Source: JAAYJT01 sp037445555
Lineage (GTDB): Bacteria > Bacteroidota > Bacteroidia > Bacteroidales > JAAYJT01
Assembly (NCBI GenBank): GCA_037445555.1
Contig: JBBIKG010000012.1
Span: forward strand, 17,523 to 81,522
Length of the DNA stretch: 64,000 nt
Direction: 5' to 3'
The translations under genes were made by a program, and so were the position numbers. Each line of letters starts with the position of its first letter. Position 1 is the stretch's first letter. Positions 27,341 through 36,842 of this stretch are shown here, piece after piece. Below the pieces are notes generated by a model that saw only the letters and a program-made list of their open reading frames with translations, was not told the origin of the DNA and did no database searches.

Positions 27341-28033
27341 TTAAACCTTCTTCAAATTCCTGATTGTGGTGGTCAGCCTTTCTCGCGAAATAACACCCCC
27401 ATGCGATGGGTAGAAGCGCTCGCAGCCTGTGTCGAGCAGCGCCTGCCACGAAACAGGGATCTTTTCGGGGTGATCGGCAAAGGGAGGGAAAATTCTACCC
27501 GGCAAAATATTAAATAAAGTATCCCCAACTATACAATCTTTATCTTCGATTACCACGCTCAGGCTTCCGGCTGTGTGTCCGGGAGTGTGCAGCAGATATC
27601 CGTTCAGCCCGATTATTCCAAGGTCAAACCAGTTATGCACGATGACGTCGGGTGTAACTCCGTCAAAGCTCCCTTTGCTTACCTTCAGCCATCCGGCCAT
27701 GGCAATCAATAATCTGAAAAACTGGTTGGTACCCAATGGCAGGGGCGTAAATCCCTGCTGCAGAAAGTCCTTCTCCTGCTCCTGCACTATCACTTTGGCG
27801 CCGGTTTTTTGTTTCAGTTCGGCAAGGCTGCCAACATGATCGAAGTGGGTATGGGTGACAATAATATATTTGAGATCGCCGGGCCGCAACCCCGCCTTTT
27901 TAATGGCTTCGATCATGAATCCAGCCTTGTCGCTTACGCCAGTATCGATGAGCGCATTGCCTTTGTCGCCCAAAAGGAGGTAACAATTGGTCTTCCCTGT
28001 TATTATTTTCACAAACCGTTTCGATGCATTCAT
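27341..28033 (-). CDS. MBL-fold metallo-hydrolase
   Basis: 230 aa. Full set of metallo-beta-lactamase-fold motifs: HTHFDH (metal site), HTPGHTAGS, IVGDTLF (bridging Asp) and the closing FYPSHGG. No signal peptide. Probably a small-molecule or thioester hydrolase of the glyoxalase-II-like group; substrate unknown. The gene starts 39 bp after the stop of the aldehyde:ferredoxin oxidoreductase-like gene, in the same direction, so the two probably form an operon. Confidence 0.88.
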   Translation of the reverse strand: MNASKRFVKIITGKTNCYLLLGDKGNALIDTGVSDKAGFMIEAIKKAGLRPGDLKYIIVTHTHFDHVGSLAELKQKTGAKVIVQEQEKDFLQQGFTPLPLGTNQFFRLLIAMAGWLKVSKGSFDGVTPDVIVHNWFDLGIIGLNGYLLHTPGHTAGSLSVVIEDKDCIVGDTLFNILPGRIFPPFADHPEKIPVSWQALLDTGCERFYPSHGGVISRERLTTTIRNLKKV

Positions 28034-28072
28034 TGGTGCGCTTTCATTTTTCGGAACAACAGGAGTTTTGTT

Positions 28073-29956
28073 CTATGCCGGATATTCACGCAGCACCTGG
28101 TGACTTCCCTTGTGCATCTCGTACCAGTATTCGTAGGCGGCATCCTGTTTATTGCGGTCAAAAAACCTGAGCCAGTAATCCAGTTCTCCATCGCTGACAC
28201 CCTCGGTATCTTTCTTTTTTCGAAGATAGGTATGAATCAGATCGATACAACGCTCCGACTCCCACCAAACAGAAGCGTTTCGGCTTGTAATGCGGCTGGC
28301 CGTGAGGCTGACCGAGCGCAAAAATTCCTCTTTCACGCCAAAAAGTTTATTTACGATGTCGGGCATAAGATCTTCGGCCCAAGCGCGGTGAAACCGGCAT
28401 ATCCCGAGATTGTCTATCATCAGTTCGGCCATCATGCGCCTGGCATTAAGTTTTCCCAGCTCGCGCGGCGGCAAAAAATCACGTCCGTAATGCATATAAT
28501 ATTTCCCCATTATGGCCATGGGTGAGAGCACGCCGGGCACCCAGTACTGGTTGGGAACCATCCAGCCCTGCCGGGCAAAGGCGTTGTAAACAAACAGGTC
28601 GAGTACTTTGCGGCCTTTTTTTCGCGCCAGTCCTCTGGCAAATTTGCGGGCACCGAAAGGCATCAGCAATTTACCATCCTTTGCACACATCTGATCGAGC
28701 AAGCCGATACCCAGTCTGGCATTGTGCATGCTATCATTAACTATATCAAATCCTTCCATGTTCCAGTGCGGCCGGCTCTCTACGCCAAGTTCTTCAGGGT
28801 GTAAAAGGCCTGTGTCCAGGCAATCCATCAGCCAGCTGAGTACTCCGCCTATGGATATTGCATCAAAGCCGAGACTGTCGGCATGATGGTTTAGTATCTC
28901 AGCGGCTCGCTGGTCAAAAATTCCACACAGGGGCCCCATAGTCTGGTAAGGCTCATAATCTTTTTTGTAGTGGCCATTCAGTTTCTTGCAAACGGCGGCA
29001 CAGGGCTCTCCACAGTTTTTCTGTTGTTTCGCCTGGATAGTTTCTTCGTTGAACTGCTTCAGGTAATGGTCGGCAATAAATCGTTTGTGGAGGTCTTTTC
29101 TTTCGTCCTCGCCCCAGTAGATGGTTCGGTAGTTGAAGGCAAGCGTATTGCCTTCCATGGTGGCGTAATTCACCCCGAAAGTGCCTCCGGTGTTGAATTT
29201 TGGATCATAGCGATACTTGGTGGTGGCTTCGATGTCTTTGGCGGCCATGCGTTGGTTGTATTTTTCCGTAAACCATTCGTCAGCTACCGAGCGGTCGCGA
29301 AAATCTTCCATGATGTGAGTGCCCCCGTAGATAATGCCGATAATTCCGTGTTCCTGAAGCAGTTTTGATCCGAACCCTCCTCGGCCAGCCCAGGTATCCA
29401 CATATGTGAGCTGGCCGTTTTTTACAGGCGCAGAGGCGATGGCTCCCGTATCGCTGCAAAAGGAGGCGGGGCCGGCAGCCAGCACACGGGGATCGGTAGA
29501 ATAGCGGTGTTTGAATTTTTCGAGTGCAAACTCCATCACGGCATATACACCCTTAGGCCCTTGTTGCCAAATAAGATCGGGCACTACTTCTGTAAGTTCA
29601 ACTTCAATTTCTTCGCCATGATTACGGTTGAGATATAGCAATGAAGGATGAGCGGCCTTACCTATGATGCTCAGCATGTTGATGCCGATGTTGTCGAACA
29701 CCAGGGCGGCCCCTCCCATTGAGCTGATGAAAAAACCGTGCCAGCATGGCGATATGCCGGAGAACACCAAGCGATTTGATCCGGGAAAAACTGATCCTGC
29801 CAGAAGCCCCGATCCGATGTTCAGGCTGTTGTGCTTATGGGCCAGGTGTATGCCCAAATCGACCGGGCCGAAAAAATCGCCCACCCGGTATCGCTTCATC
29901 TGATAGAACCCGGTGCCGGCATCCAGCATCAGCACCCTCAGCTTATTTTCGGCCAT
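28073..29956 (-). CDS. Aldehyde:ferredoxin oxidoreductase family protein (tungsto-/molybdopterin)
   Basis: 627 aa. AOR-family enzymes use a tungstopterin and a [4Fe-4S] cluster to oxidise aldehydes or reduce acids with ferredoxin. Visible: N-terminal domain ending in SGLLAGSVFPGSNRLVFSG, DTWAGRGGFGSKLLQEHGI, cluster cysteines CGEPCAAVC (about residues 314-322) and the distal Cys in NLGICRF (about 518), and HADSLGFDAISIGG, a pterin-region block. The sequence is divergent from archaeal AOR (short N-terminus, C-X3-C-X3-C spacing). Co-directional with the MBL gene. The substrate is not predictable. Confidence 0.85.
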   Translation of the reverse strand: MAENKLRVLMLDAGTGFYQMKRYRVGDFFGPVDLGIHLAHKHNSLNIGSGLLAGSVFPGSNRLVFSGISPCWHGFFISSMGGAALVFDNIGINMLSIIGKAAHPSLLYLNRNHGEEIEVELTEVVPDLIWQQGPKGVYAVMEFALEKFKHRYSTDPRVLAAGPASFCSDTGAIASAPVKNGQLTYVDTWAGRGGFGSKLLQEHGIIGIIYGGTHIMEDFRDRSVADEWFTEKYNQRMAAKDIEATTKYRYDPKFNTGGTFGVNYATMEGNTLAFNYRTIYWGEDERKDLHKRFIADHYLKQFNEETIQAKQQKNCGEPCAAVCKKLNGHYKKDYEPYQTMGPLCGIFDQRAAEILNHHADSLGFDAISIGGVLSWLMDCLDTGLLHPEELGVESRPHWNMEGFDIVNDSMHNARLGIGLLDQMCAKDGKLLMPFGARKFARGLARKKGRKVLDLFVYNAFARQGWMVPNQYWVPGVLSPMAIMGKYYMHYGRDFLPPRELGKLNARRMMAELMIDNLGICRFHRAWAEDLMPDIVNKLFGVKEEFLRSVSLTASRITSRNASVWWESERCIDLIHTYLRKKKDTEGVSDGELDYWLRFFDRNKQDAAYEYWYEMHKGSHQVLREYPA

Positions 29957-30038
29957 GGTTGGTAATTATTATGGTGTTAAGAAGTAATCAAACCTTGACT
30001 TCAGAGAGCCTTCAGCACATTTAAGCCTTCAGGAGCAG

Positions 30039-31133
30039 TTATCTGTCAAAAGACCTTGGCCTGTAAGCGGCCCTGTCGATGTCGCGAAGGGTTTTAACCG
30101 GTTTGGGAGGATTAAGGTATCTGGCCAAAAATCCATAGATTTTCACCCTGGTCTCCTTAGCAAATTTCGAATCGATGCGGTCGAACCCATGCCCTCCCGG
30201 GATATCCTTAAAGATCTCATAGTCAAATTTTTTGTCTTCGGCTTTCAGCGCTCTGATAAGGTGCTCCACTTCCAGCACATATACGTCATCGTCGTTGGTG
30301 TTGGTGTGGATAAGCAATGGAGTTTGCAGCTTATGAACATGATTGACCGGAGAGCGTCGGCGGTATTCGTCCACATTGTCTCTGGCCGTAGCGCCAATAT
30401 GATAGCTTGCCGAAAATAGTTTGCGATAATCTTCGGTGGAGTATCCCATCCGGGCCACCAGGTCGCTTACCGGAACCCCGGCAAAACACACCTGGTAATC
30501 GTTGGGATAATTGAAGATATTCATCAACGCAATCATTCCGCCATGGCTCCAGCCAATGATACCCACTCGTTTGGGATCCACAAATTCATAGTTTTCGACC
30601 ACGTAATCGCGGCTGGCCTTTACGTCTTCATTCTCCAGTCCGCCGTAATCGATCAGCTCGTAGAATCGCTGCCCGTAGCCGGTGCTGCCACGGTACTCAG
30701 GAGCTACTACAATGTATTGCTGAGCCATCATTTCGCGTATCATGTGGGTGTGATAGGTCGTAAAATCGGCATGCACTCCGCCATGGGGCAATACCAGCAG
30801 CGGGTATTTTTTTGATGGATCTATGTCGCGGGGGATAAAAATGTATGACCAGAATCGCACGGGATTTTTAGCTCCCTTGAGGTTTGGATTTTTTACAACC
30901 GCAGGCGGAGGTCCTGTGATAAACACTTTGTCCACATAGGCTATATCTCCGACCTTATTCACCCACGCAAGGTCATCCACGGCCTTTGACAGTGCATCGA
31001 GTGTGTGGCCAAGTTCTTCAAATTTTTTATTCACATGCTGAATGACTTCCTGATTGGTTTGGGCATAACTTCCGAACGTTACGAGCATCAGGGGTACTAA
31101 AATCAGGATAAAAATGGCATAAGCTTTTTTCAT
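30039..31133 (-). CDS. Exported alpha/beta hydrolase, S9 prolyl-oligopeptidase type
   Basis: 364 aa from ATG 31133, which starts a signal peptide (MKKAYAIFILILVPLMLVTFGSYA); an ATG 33 bp upstream is less likely. Alpha/beta-hydrolase catalytic region of the S9 family: YPLLVLPHGGVHADF (oxyanion), nucleophile elbow GWSHGG, acid in HTNTNDDDV, His in IPGGHGFDRID. It lacks the N-terminal beta-propeller of true prolyl oligopeptidases, so a peptidase or esterase activity in the periplasm is possible. Divergent from the methylmalonyl-CoA operon. Confidence 0.83.
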   Translation of the reverse strand: MKKAYAIFILILVPLMLVTFGSYAQTNQEVIQHVNKKFEELGHTLDALSKAVDDLAWVNKVGDIAYVDKVFITGPPPAVVKNPNLKGAKNPVRFWSYIFIPRDIDPSKKYPLLVLPHGGVHADFTTYHTHMIREMMAQQYIVVAPEYRGSTGYGQRFYELIDYGGLENEDVKASRDYVVENYEFVDPKRVGIIGWSHGGMIALMNIFNYPNDYQVCFAGVPVSDLVARMGYSTEDYRKLFSASYHIGATARDNVDEYRRRSPVNHVHKLQTPLLIHTNTNDDDVYVLEVEHLIRALKAEDKKFDYEIFKDIPGGHGFDRIDSKFAKETRVKIYGFLARYLNPPKPVKTLRDIDRAAYRPRSFDR

Positions 31134-31252
31134 GTTTGCATTGGTTTTTTTGATGATGTTTAACAAAAGTCTAAAATTACAAATAATTGATGTTTGCCGG
31201 GTTAATTAAAGATCTTCCGGAGCACCGCATGGGCTATCAAATAATCACGTAT

Positions 31253-31281
31253 TTTGGATATTAAGGTGTGGATTACTTTTG
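31253..31281 (+). promoter_or_regulatory. Promoter of the methylmalonyl-CoA decarboxylase operon
   Basis: TTTG at 31253-31256 and TACTTTTG at 31274-31281. The 17-bp spacer is slightly short, but the -7 box is a perfect match and lies 42 bp before the mce start. Confidence 0.5.
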
Positions 31282-31323
31282 CAGTCCCAAAAAAAGCAGA
31301 TACTTTTGCAAAAATTTCCATCC

Positions 31324-31734
31324 ATGAAACCAACTCACATCGAACACATTGGAATTGCCGTCAAAAGCCTCGAAGAGAGCATTGCCTGGTACGAAAAAAT
31401 GCTCGGATTGACCTGCTATGCTATAGAGGAAGTTGAAGAACAGCGCGTGCGTACGGCCTTCTTTATGATTGGGCAAACCAAACTTGAACTGCTCGAATCC
31501 ACCGATCCCGAAGGCCCTATTGGCAAGTTTATCGAAAAACGCGGCGAAGGTGTGCACCATATCGCCTATGCCGTGCAGGGCCTTGAAGATAGCCTGACCG
31601 AAATGGAAGCCAAAGGCGTTCAGCTGATAGACAAGTCTCCCAGAAAAGGAGCCGAAGGGCTGCATATTGCCTTCCTGCATCCAAAATCAACCGGTGGCGT
31701 GCTTACCGAATTGTGTGAAGATAAAAACAAGTAA
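31324..31734 (+). CDS. mce: Methylmalonyl-CoA epimerase
   Basis: 136 aa from ATG 31324; an upstream in-frame start adds non-family residues. Vicinal-oxygen-chelate fold enzyme converting (S)- to (R)-methylmalonyl-CoA. Motifs: THIEHIGIAVKSLEESIAWYEKMLG with the first metal His, LELLESTDPEGPIGKFIEKRGEGVHHIAYAV, and a C-terminal LTELCE with the metal Glu. First gene of the operon and joins the methylmalonyl-CoA mutase route to the decarboxylase encoded next. Confidence 0.95.
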   Translation: MKPTHIEHIGIAVKSLEESIAWYEKMLGLTCYAIEEVEEQRVRTAFFMIGQTKLELLESTDPEGPIGKFIEKRGEGVHHIAYAVQGLEDSLTEMEAKGVQLIDKSPRKGAEGLHIAFLHPKSTGGVLTELCEDKNK

Positions 31735-31755
31735 AGTCATTATATACTTTCTCCC

Positions 31756-33315
31756 ATGGAGCGAATTGAGAAGATAAGGGAACTCATTGAACTGCGTGAA
31801 CAGGCTAAGCTCGGTGGAGGCGAAAAACGCCTGGAAGCCCAGCGTTCAAAAGGAAAATATACTGCCCGCGAACGCATTGATATGCTACTCGACGAAGGCA
31901 GCTTCGAAGAATACGACATGTTTGTGACCCATCGTTGCCGCGATTTTGGCCTCGAGAATCAGACCTACCTGGGCGACGGGGTGATTACAGGGCATGGCAC
32001 CATAGACGGAAGGGTGGTGTATATTTTTTCCCAGGATTTTACCGTAATGGGTGGATCGCTTAGCGAAATCTTTGCTAAAAAAATCTGTAAGGTGATGGAT
32101 CAGGCCATGAAGGTGGGCGCCCCTATCATCGGCATCAACGACAGTGGTGGTGCACGTATACAGGAAGGTGTATTGAGCCTTGCCGGATATGCCGAGATCT
32201 TTCAACGCAATATCATGGCATCCGGAGTGGTGCCGCAGATATCGGCCATCTTTGGTCCGTGTGCCGGCGGAGCCGTTTACTCTCCGGCCCTCACGGATGT
32301 GATCATCATGAGCCAGGATAACAGCTATATGTTTGTCACCGGACCCAAGGTTACCAAGGCAGTAACGGGCGAAGACATAAGCACCGAAGATCTGGGAGGC
32401 GCTGTCGTGCATACAGGCAAATCGGGTGTGGCTCATTTTCGGGCCGAGAGCGAAGAAGAAGGCATCCTGCTCATCCGCAAGCTGCTCGAATATCTGCCCT
32501 CAAACAACCTCGAAGATCCTATCACCACTGAGTGCTCCGATCCGATTGACCGCCAGGATGACGAGCTGAACACCGCGATTCCGGCCAACCCAAACCAACC
32601 CTACGATATCAAAGATTTGATCTACACTATTGTAGATGACCGGGAGTTTCTGGAAATGCACCGCCACTTTGCCAAAAATATCGTGGTAGGGTTTGCAAAA
32701 TTCAACGGAATGCCGGTAGGAATAGTGGCCAATCAGCCGAATTACCTTGCCGGAGTACTTGATATCGACGCTTCCAAAAAAGCTGCCCGCTTTGTCAGGT
32801 TTTGCGATGCCTTTAACGTGCCACTGGTTACCCTGGTGGACGTTCCGGGCTTCCTCCCCGGCAGCAAGCAGGAGCATGGCGGCATCATCGTTCACGGAGC
32901 CAAACTTTTGTTCGCCTATGGCGAAGCTACCGTGCCCAAAGTAACCGTTACCCTGCGCAAGAGCTATGGAGGAGCACACGATGTGATGAGTTCCAAACAA
33001 TTGCGGGGCGATATCAACTACGCATGGCCATCGGCCGAAATTGCCGTGATGGGGGCAAGGGGCGCTATTGAGATACTAGAGGGAAGCAATGCAGCGAAAA
33101 TCGAAGATCCGCAAGAACGAGCCAAATACCTCGCCCAAAAAGAATCCGAATACATCGAAAAATTTGCCAACCCCTATGAGGCGGCAAAATACGGATTCAT
33201 CGATGACATCATTGAGCCGAGAAACACCCGCTTCAGGATTATCAGGGCGCTGCAAACCCTCTCGACCAAGAAAGACACCAATCCGCCTCGCAAGCACAAC
33301 AATATGCCTTTGTAA
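31756..33315 (+). CDS. mmdA: Methylmalonyl-CoA decarboxylase alpha subunit (carboxyltransferase)
   Basis: 519 aa, normal for the carboxyltransferase subunit. Crotonase-fold halves: INDSGGARIQEGVLSLAGYAEIF, IFGPCAGGAVYSPALTDVIIM, FVTGPKVTKAVTGEDIS, and in the second half VDVPGFLPGSKQEHGGIIVHGAKLL and KVTVTLRKSYGGAHDVM. It transfers the carboxyl group of methylmalonyl-CoA to biotin on the small subunit. Sequence alone cannot separate MmdA from the beta subunit of propionyl-CoA carboxylase; the OadG- and OadB-type neighbours decide for the Na+-pump form. Confidence 0.93.
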   Translation: MERIEKIRELIELREQAKLGGGEKRLEAQRSKGKYTARERIDMLLDEGSFEEYDMFVTHRCRDFGLENQTYLGDGVITGHGTIDGRVVYIFSQDFTVMGGSLSEIFAKKICKVMDQAMKVGAPIIGINDSGGARIQEGVLSLAGYAEIFQRNIMASGVVPQISAIFGPCAGGAVYSPALTDVIIMSQDNSYMFVTGPKVTKAVTGEDISTEDLGGAVVHTGKSGVAHFRAESEEEGILLIRKLLEYLPSNNLEDPITTECSDPIDRQDDELNTAIPANPNQPYDIKDLIYTIVDDREFLEMHRHFAKNIVVGFAKFNGMPVGIVANQPNYLAGVLDIDASKKAARFVRFCDAFNVPLVTLVDVPGFLPGSKQEHGGIIVHGAKLLFAYGEATVPKVTVTLRKSYGGAHDVMSSKQLRGDINYAWPSAEIAVMGARGAIEILEGSNAAKIEDPQERAKYLAQKESEYIEKFANPYEAAKYGFIDDIIEPRNTRFRIIRALQTLSTKKDTNPPRKHNNMPL

Positions 33316-33327
33316 ATTCACCGACCT

Positions 33328-33693
33328 ATGATTACCGAGCTTGCAAAAATAAATTTTGACTTTTCGGCCATCGACGGGTTTGCCATAACCGTCACGGTGG
33401 TTGGGTATGTGATTGTGTTTGTAGCGTTAGTGCTCCTTTACTACACATACACCCTCATCCCTCGGCTGGTTAAGATGAATTTACGCCAGAAACTTCGCCG
33501 CCAGGGCAAGGAAAAACAATTGAAAGATGAGGATATGCATATCCCCGGCGAAGTGAATGCCGCCATCGGCATGGCATTATTCCTTTTTATCAACGAAGTG
33601 CATGACCAGGAAAAAACTGTAATAACCATCAAGAGGGTTTCGAAGCGCTACTCGCCCTGGAGTTCAAAAATTTACAGCCTCGACAGGTACTAA
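33328..33693 (+). CDS. OadG-like small membrane subunit of sodium-pump decarboxylase
   Basis: 121 aa with one N-terminal TM helix (ITVTVVGYVIVFVALVLLYYTY) and a charged cytosolic tail (RQKLRRQGKEKQLKDED). This is the form of OadG/MmdD, which assembles and stabilises the decarboxylase complex. It lies 12 bp after mmdA and 19 bp before the biotin protein gene. The tail (FLFINEVHDQEKTVITIKRVSKRYSPWSSKIY) is the conserved part in Bacteroidota members. Confidence 0.85.
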   Translation: MITELAKINFDFSAIDGFAITVTVVGYVIVFVALVLLYYTYTLIPRLVKMNLRQKLRRQGKEKQLKDEDMHIPGEVNAAIGMALFLFINEVHDQEKTVITIKRVSKRYSPWSSKIYSLDRY

Positions 33694-33712
33694 AAGTAAC
33701 AATACCTAATCC

Positions 33713-34138
33713 ATGAGAAAATTCGAATTCACGATCAGTGGCAACAAATACGAGGTAGAGCTAAAAAAGCTTGAGGAAAACATCGCCGAGGTGGAGGTGA
33801 ATGGAACACTTTACACTGTAGAACTTCACCGCGAAATAAAAACCACCAAAACACCAAAGCTTGTCCGGTCTGAAGTGGTGACCACGCGTGCCGAGAGTAA
33901 AATCAAGAAAACTATCACCACGTCTTCAGCTGGTGTTACCTCGCCGCTGCCGGGCGTCATCCTGCAAATTCTGGTGAAAGAAGGCGACACCGTGAAAAAA
34001 GGTGATAGGCTTCTGGTATACGAAACCATGAAGATGGAGAATACCCTGCATGCTGAACGGGATGGGACCGTAATAAGTGTCAAAGTAGCCATCGGCCAAA
34101 ACATCCTGCAAGGCGACTTACTGTTGGAGATAGCCTGA
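33713..34138 (+). CDS. mmdC: Biotin carrier subunit of methylmalonyl-CoA decarboxylase
   Basis: 141 aa. C-terminal biotinyl domain (about 75-141): SPLPGVILQILVKEGDTVKKGD then the biotinylation motif ETMKMEN, with the modified Lys between the two Met. The N-terminal half (FEFTISGNKYEVELK..VEVNGTLYTVEL) is the family's own beta-domain. A Lys/Thr-rich linker (about 50-72) replaces the Pro/Ala linkers of other bacteria. Shuttles CO2 from the MmdA site to the membrane subunit. Confidence 0.93.
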   Translation: MRKFEFTISGNKYEVELKKLEENIAEVEVNGTLYTVELHREIKTTKTPKLVRSEVVTTRAESKIKKTITTSSAGVTSPLPGVILQILVKEGDTVKKGDRLLVYETMKMENTLHAERDGTVISVKVAIGQNILQGDLLLEIA

Positions 34139-34163
34139 TGCCAGACCATAACCTGTGAAGAAG

Positions 34164-35495
34164 ATGAAAAAATTCACCACTTTTATCGGCATCATCGCTA
34201 TTTTGGTCATCCTAAGGCTTGTGTTAGCTCAGATTAACCCTGCTGCGGCTGACCACCTGGCGAGCCATGCCGTTGCTGACTCTGTTTCCGCAGCCATTAG
34301 TGACAAAGGTGACCTGTCCGACCTGTTGCTCGAAACCGAACAGGCCACCGAATCAGGCCTGAAAACCTTCTGGAGCTACACCGGTTTCCGCAATGCCAAA
34401 CCGGGCAACCTGATCATGATCATTGTGGGGCTATTCTTTATGTTTCTTGCCATACGCTATGACTACGAACCCCTGTTGCTCATCCCTATCGGCACCGGTA
34501 TAATCCTGGGGAACATCCCATTTTATCAGGATGGCGGGTTCAATCTTCAGCTTGGCATATATCAGGAAGGTAGCGTGCTCAATTATCTCTATTTCGGGGT
34601 GCTGAAAGGTGTCTACCCCCCTTTGATCTTTCTCGGGATCGGGGCCATGACCGATTTTTCATCACTTATATCCAACCCGCGCCTCATGCTGCTGGGAGCA
34701 GCCGCCCAGGTAGGTATTTTTATCACGTTTTTGAGTGCCCTCGCCTTTGGATTTGATCTCCAACAGGCCGCCTCTATCGGTATCATTGGTGGGGCAGACG
34801 GGCCTACGGCCATATTCCTTTCGTCCCAACTGGCACCCAAACTGATCGGCCCAATCGCCATCGCAGCCTACTCATACATGGCCCTTGTGCCCGTGATACA
34901 GCCGCCTGTGATGAATTTGCTCACCAGCAAAAAAGAGAGGCTGATACGAATGAAACCGCCACGTTCGGTGTCGAAGATCGAGAAGATACTGTTTCCCATC
35001 ATCGGGCTGCTGCTTACCACGTTTATTGCGCCCAGTGCCCTGCCGCTGCTTGGGATGCTGTTTTTCGGAAACATACTCAAAGAAAGCGGAGTAACCAAAC
35101 GCTTGGCCGACACTGCCCGCACTTCCCTTATCGACATCGTGACCATGATACTTGGCATTACCGTAGGCGCATCAACTCAGGCCGATGTTTTCCTGACGCC
35201 CCAGTCTATTTTCATCTTCATATTGGGGGCTGTTTCGTTCATGATCGCCACAGCCGGAGGAGTTGTATTTGCCAAAGTGATGAACCTCTTTCTTAGGGAA
35301 GACCAGAAAATCAACCCGCTAATTGGTGCAGCCGGGGTATCGGCAGTGCCCGATAGTGCAAGGGTTGTGCAGCAGGAAGGATTGAAAAATGATCCGTCGA
35401 ACCACCTGCTCATGCATGCCATGGCCCCTAATGTGGCTGGAGTGATTGGCTCGGCGGTTGCCGCAGGGATTTTGTTGAGTTTCTTAATTAAATAA
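34164..35495 (+). CDS. mmdB: Na+-translocating decarboxylase beta subunit
   Basis: 443 aa from ATG 34164; a GTG at 34155 in the same frame is an alternative. Polytopic membrane protein that decarboxylates carboxybiotin and pumps Na+. Family motifs: YDYEPLLLIPIGTGIILGNIP, YPPLIFLGIGAMTDFSSLI, GIIGGADGPTAIFLSSQLAP with the essential Asp, and GVSAVPDSARVVQ...HAMAPNVAGVIGSAVAAG. The N-terminus has an extra hydrophobic segment and about 50 charged residues before the first family helix, longer than classical OadB. Confidence 0.94.
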   Translation: MKKFTTFIGIIAILVILRLVLAQINPAAADHLASHAVADSVSAAISDKGDLSDLLLETEQATESGLKTFWSYTGFRNAKPGNLIMIIVGLFFMFLAIRYDYEPLLLIPIGTGIILGNIPFYQDGGFNLQLGIYQEGSVLNYLYFGVLKGVYPPLIFLGIGAMTDFSSLISNPRLMLLGAAAQVGIFITFLSALAFGFDLQQAASIGIIGGADGPTAIFLSSQLAPKLIGPIAIAAYSYMALVPVIQPPVMNLLTSKKERLIRMKPPRSVSKIEKILFPIIGLLLTTFIAPSALPLLGMLFFGNILKESGVTKRLADTARTSLIDIVTMILGITVGASTQADVFLTPQSIFIFILGAVSFMIATAGGVVFAKVMNLFLREDQKINPLIGAAGVSAVPDSARVVQQEGLKNDPSNHLLMHAMAPNVAGVIGSAVAAGILLSFLIK

Positions 35496-35499
35496 CCAT

Positions 35500-36120
35500 A
35501 TGCTGATAATTGGCATTGCCGGCGGCTCGGGATCGGGCAAATCAACCGTGGTAAAGAAAATCATGCGCATGCTGCCAAAAGACTCGGTGGCTGTCATTCC
35601 GCAAGATTCCTATTATCGCGACAATGGCCACCTGAAGCCCGAAGAAAGGGCAAAAATCAACTTCGACCACCCGTCCAGCATCGAATTCAATCTGCTCATC
35701 AGGCATCTTGACCTGCTCAGACAGGGTCAGACCATCGATATGCCCATCTACAGCTACCTGACCTGCGCCAGGGCAAAAGAAACTATTCCCATTGCGCCAA
35801 AAGATGTAATCATTGTGGAAGGGATACTGGTGCTGACCAATCCGCGACTGCGCGATCGCATGGACATCAAGGTGTTTGTGGATGCCGATGCGGATGACCG
35901 CCTGATGAGAATTATCCGCCGCGATATTGAGGAGCGCGGACGTTCGTTTATGCAGGTGCTGGAACATTATGAGAAGTTTGTGAAACCCATGCACCTTTTG
36001 TTTATCGAACCCACCAAGCGATATGCCGACATCATCGTACCGTTGGGCGGCACCAATCAGGTAGCTATTGACATTCTTACTTCTCGTATTTTCTACCAGC
36101 TCGAAAAAGACAGAGCATAG
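35500..36120 (+). CDS. udk: Uridine kinase
   Basis: 206 aa, the usual size. P-loop IAGGSGSGKSTVV at the N-terminus, VIPQDSYYRD, FDHPSSIEFNLL, PIYSYLTCARAKETIPI and VIIVEGILVLTNPRLRDRMDIKVFVDADADDRLMRRI-type lid region. Phosphorylates uridine/cytidine in pyrimidine salvage. The start codon lies 4 bp after the mmdB stop, so it is probably co-transcribed though functionally unrelated. Confidence 0.95.
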   Translation: MLIIGIAGGSGSGKSTVVKKIMRMLPKDSVAVIPQDSYYRDNGHLKPEERAKINFDHPSSIEFNLLIRHLDLLRQGQTIDMPIYSYLTCARAKETIPIAPKDVIIVEGILVLTNPRLRDRMDIKVFVDADADDRLMRIIRRDIEERGRSFMQVLEHYEKFVKPMHLLFIEPTKRYADIIVPLGGTNQVAIDILTSRIFYQLEKDRA

Positions 36121-36392
36121 AAGACTGCCATTTTGGCCGGCTTTGCATTGACTTTGCCATGCGCACGCGCCATATTGTCCGCTTCGGATTTTGGCTCCAA
36201 CCTTATTTTGCTATGAAATATCCCGACCACAGCGAGAGATCAACTAACTAAATATATGTTTTACAGATTTTTACATATTTTGTGTCACGGATCAATTCGA
36301 TTGAAGGCTCTCAAGGGTAAAAATGGTACATGATTTGCCTTGTACTGGTAGCAAACAACCAATAACCAATAAAAATAAAGGAGGATCAAGTT

Positions 36393-36824
36393 ATGTTACC
36401 AATGACAAGAAGAGGGATTGCATTCCCGCGGTTCACAGATGAGTTTTTCGGAAAGGATCTGTTGGCGGACATTTTCGACAACCGCCTCGGCATTACAACA
36501 CCATCGGTAAATATCATTGAAGGCCAGGATATTTTCCGTATTGAGGTGGCAGCACCGGGCTACGGCAAAGAAGATTTCAGGCTCGATTTGCAGAACAATG
36601 TGCTCACGGTTTCGTCAGAGAAAGACCAGAAGACCGAAAATGATGATGAAAAAATTATGCGTCGCGAATTCAGTTATTGCTCGTTCAACCGCTCGTTTGC
36701 TCTGCCTAACACTGTAGATGCCGAGAAAATATCTGCCAACTATAAAGACGGTGTATTGACCATCCTCATTCCGAAAAAAGAAGAGGCAAAGGTTAAACCT
36801 ATGCGCCAGATCAGCATTTCGTAA
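36393..36824 (+). CDS. Hsp20/alpha-crystallin small heat-shock protein
   Basis: 143 aa. Alpha-crystallin domain (about 40-135): PSVNIIEGQDIFRIEVAAPGYGKEDFRLDLQNNVLTVSSEK, then YKDGVLTILIPKKEE with the GVL signature and a C-terminal I-x-I-like tail (QISIS). ATP-independent holdase chaperone. An unusually strong Shine-Dalgarno (AAAGGAGG at 36377-36384) sits 8 bp before the ATG, which is not common in Bacteroidota and suggests high translation on demand. Own terminator. Confidence 0.95.
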   Translation: MLPMTRRGIAFPRFTDEFFGKDLLADIFDNRLGITTPSVNIIEGQDIFRIEVAAPGYGKEDFRLDLQNNVLTVSSEKDQKTENDDEKIMRREFSYCSFNRSFALPNTVDAEKISANYKDGVLTILIPKKEEAKVKPMRQISIS

Positions 36825-36842
36825 CCGAAACCCAAGTAAAGG

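Noticed and set aside
31253..31281. Possible leader peptide before mce (in-frame ATG at 31279)
   Set aside because: The first 15 residues are absent from the family and overlap the -7 box; ATG 31324 is the better start.
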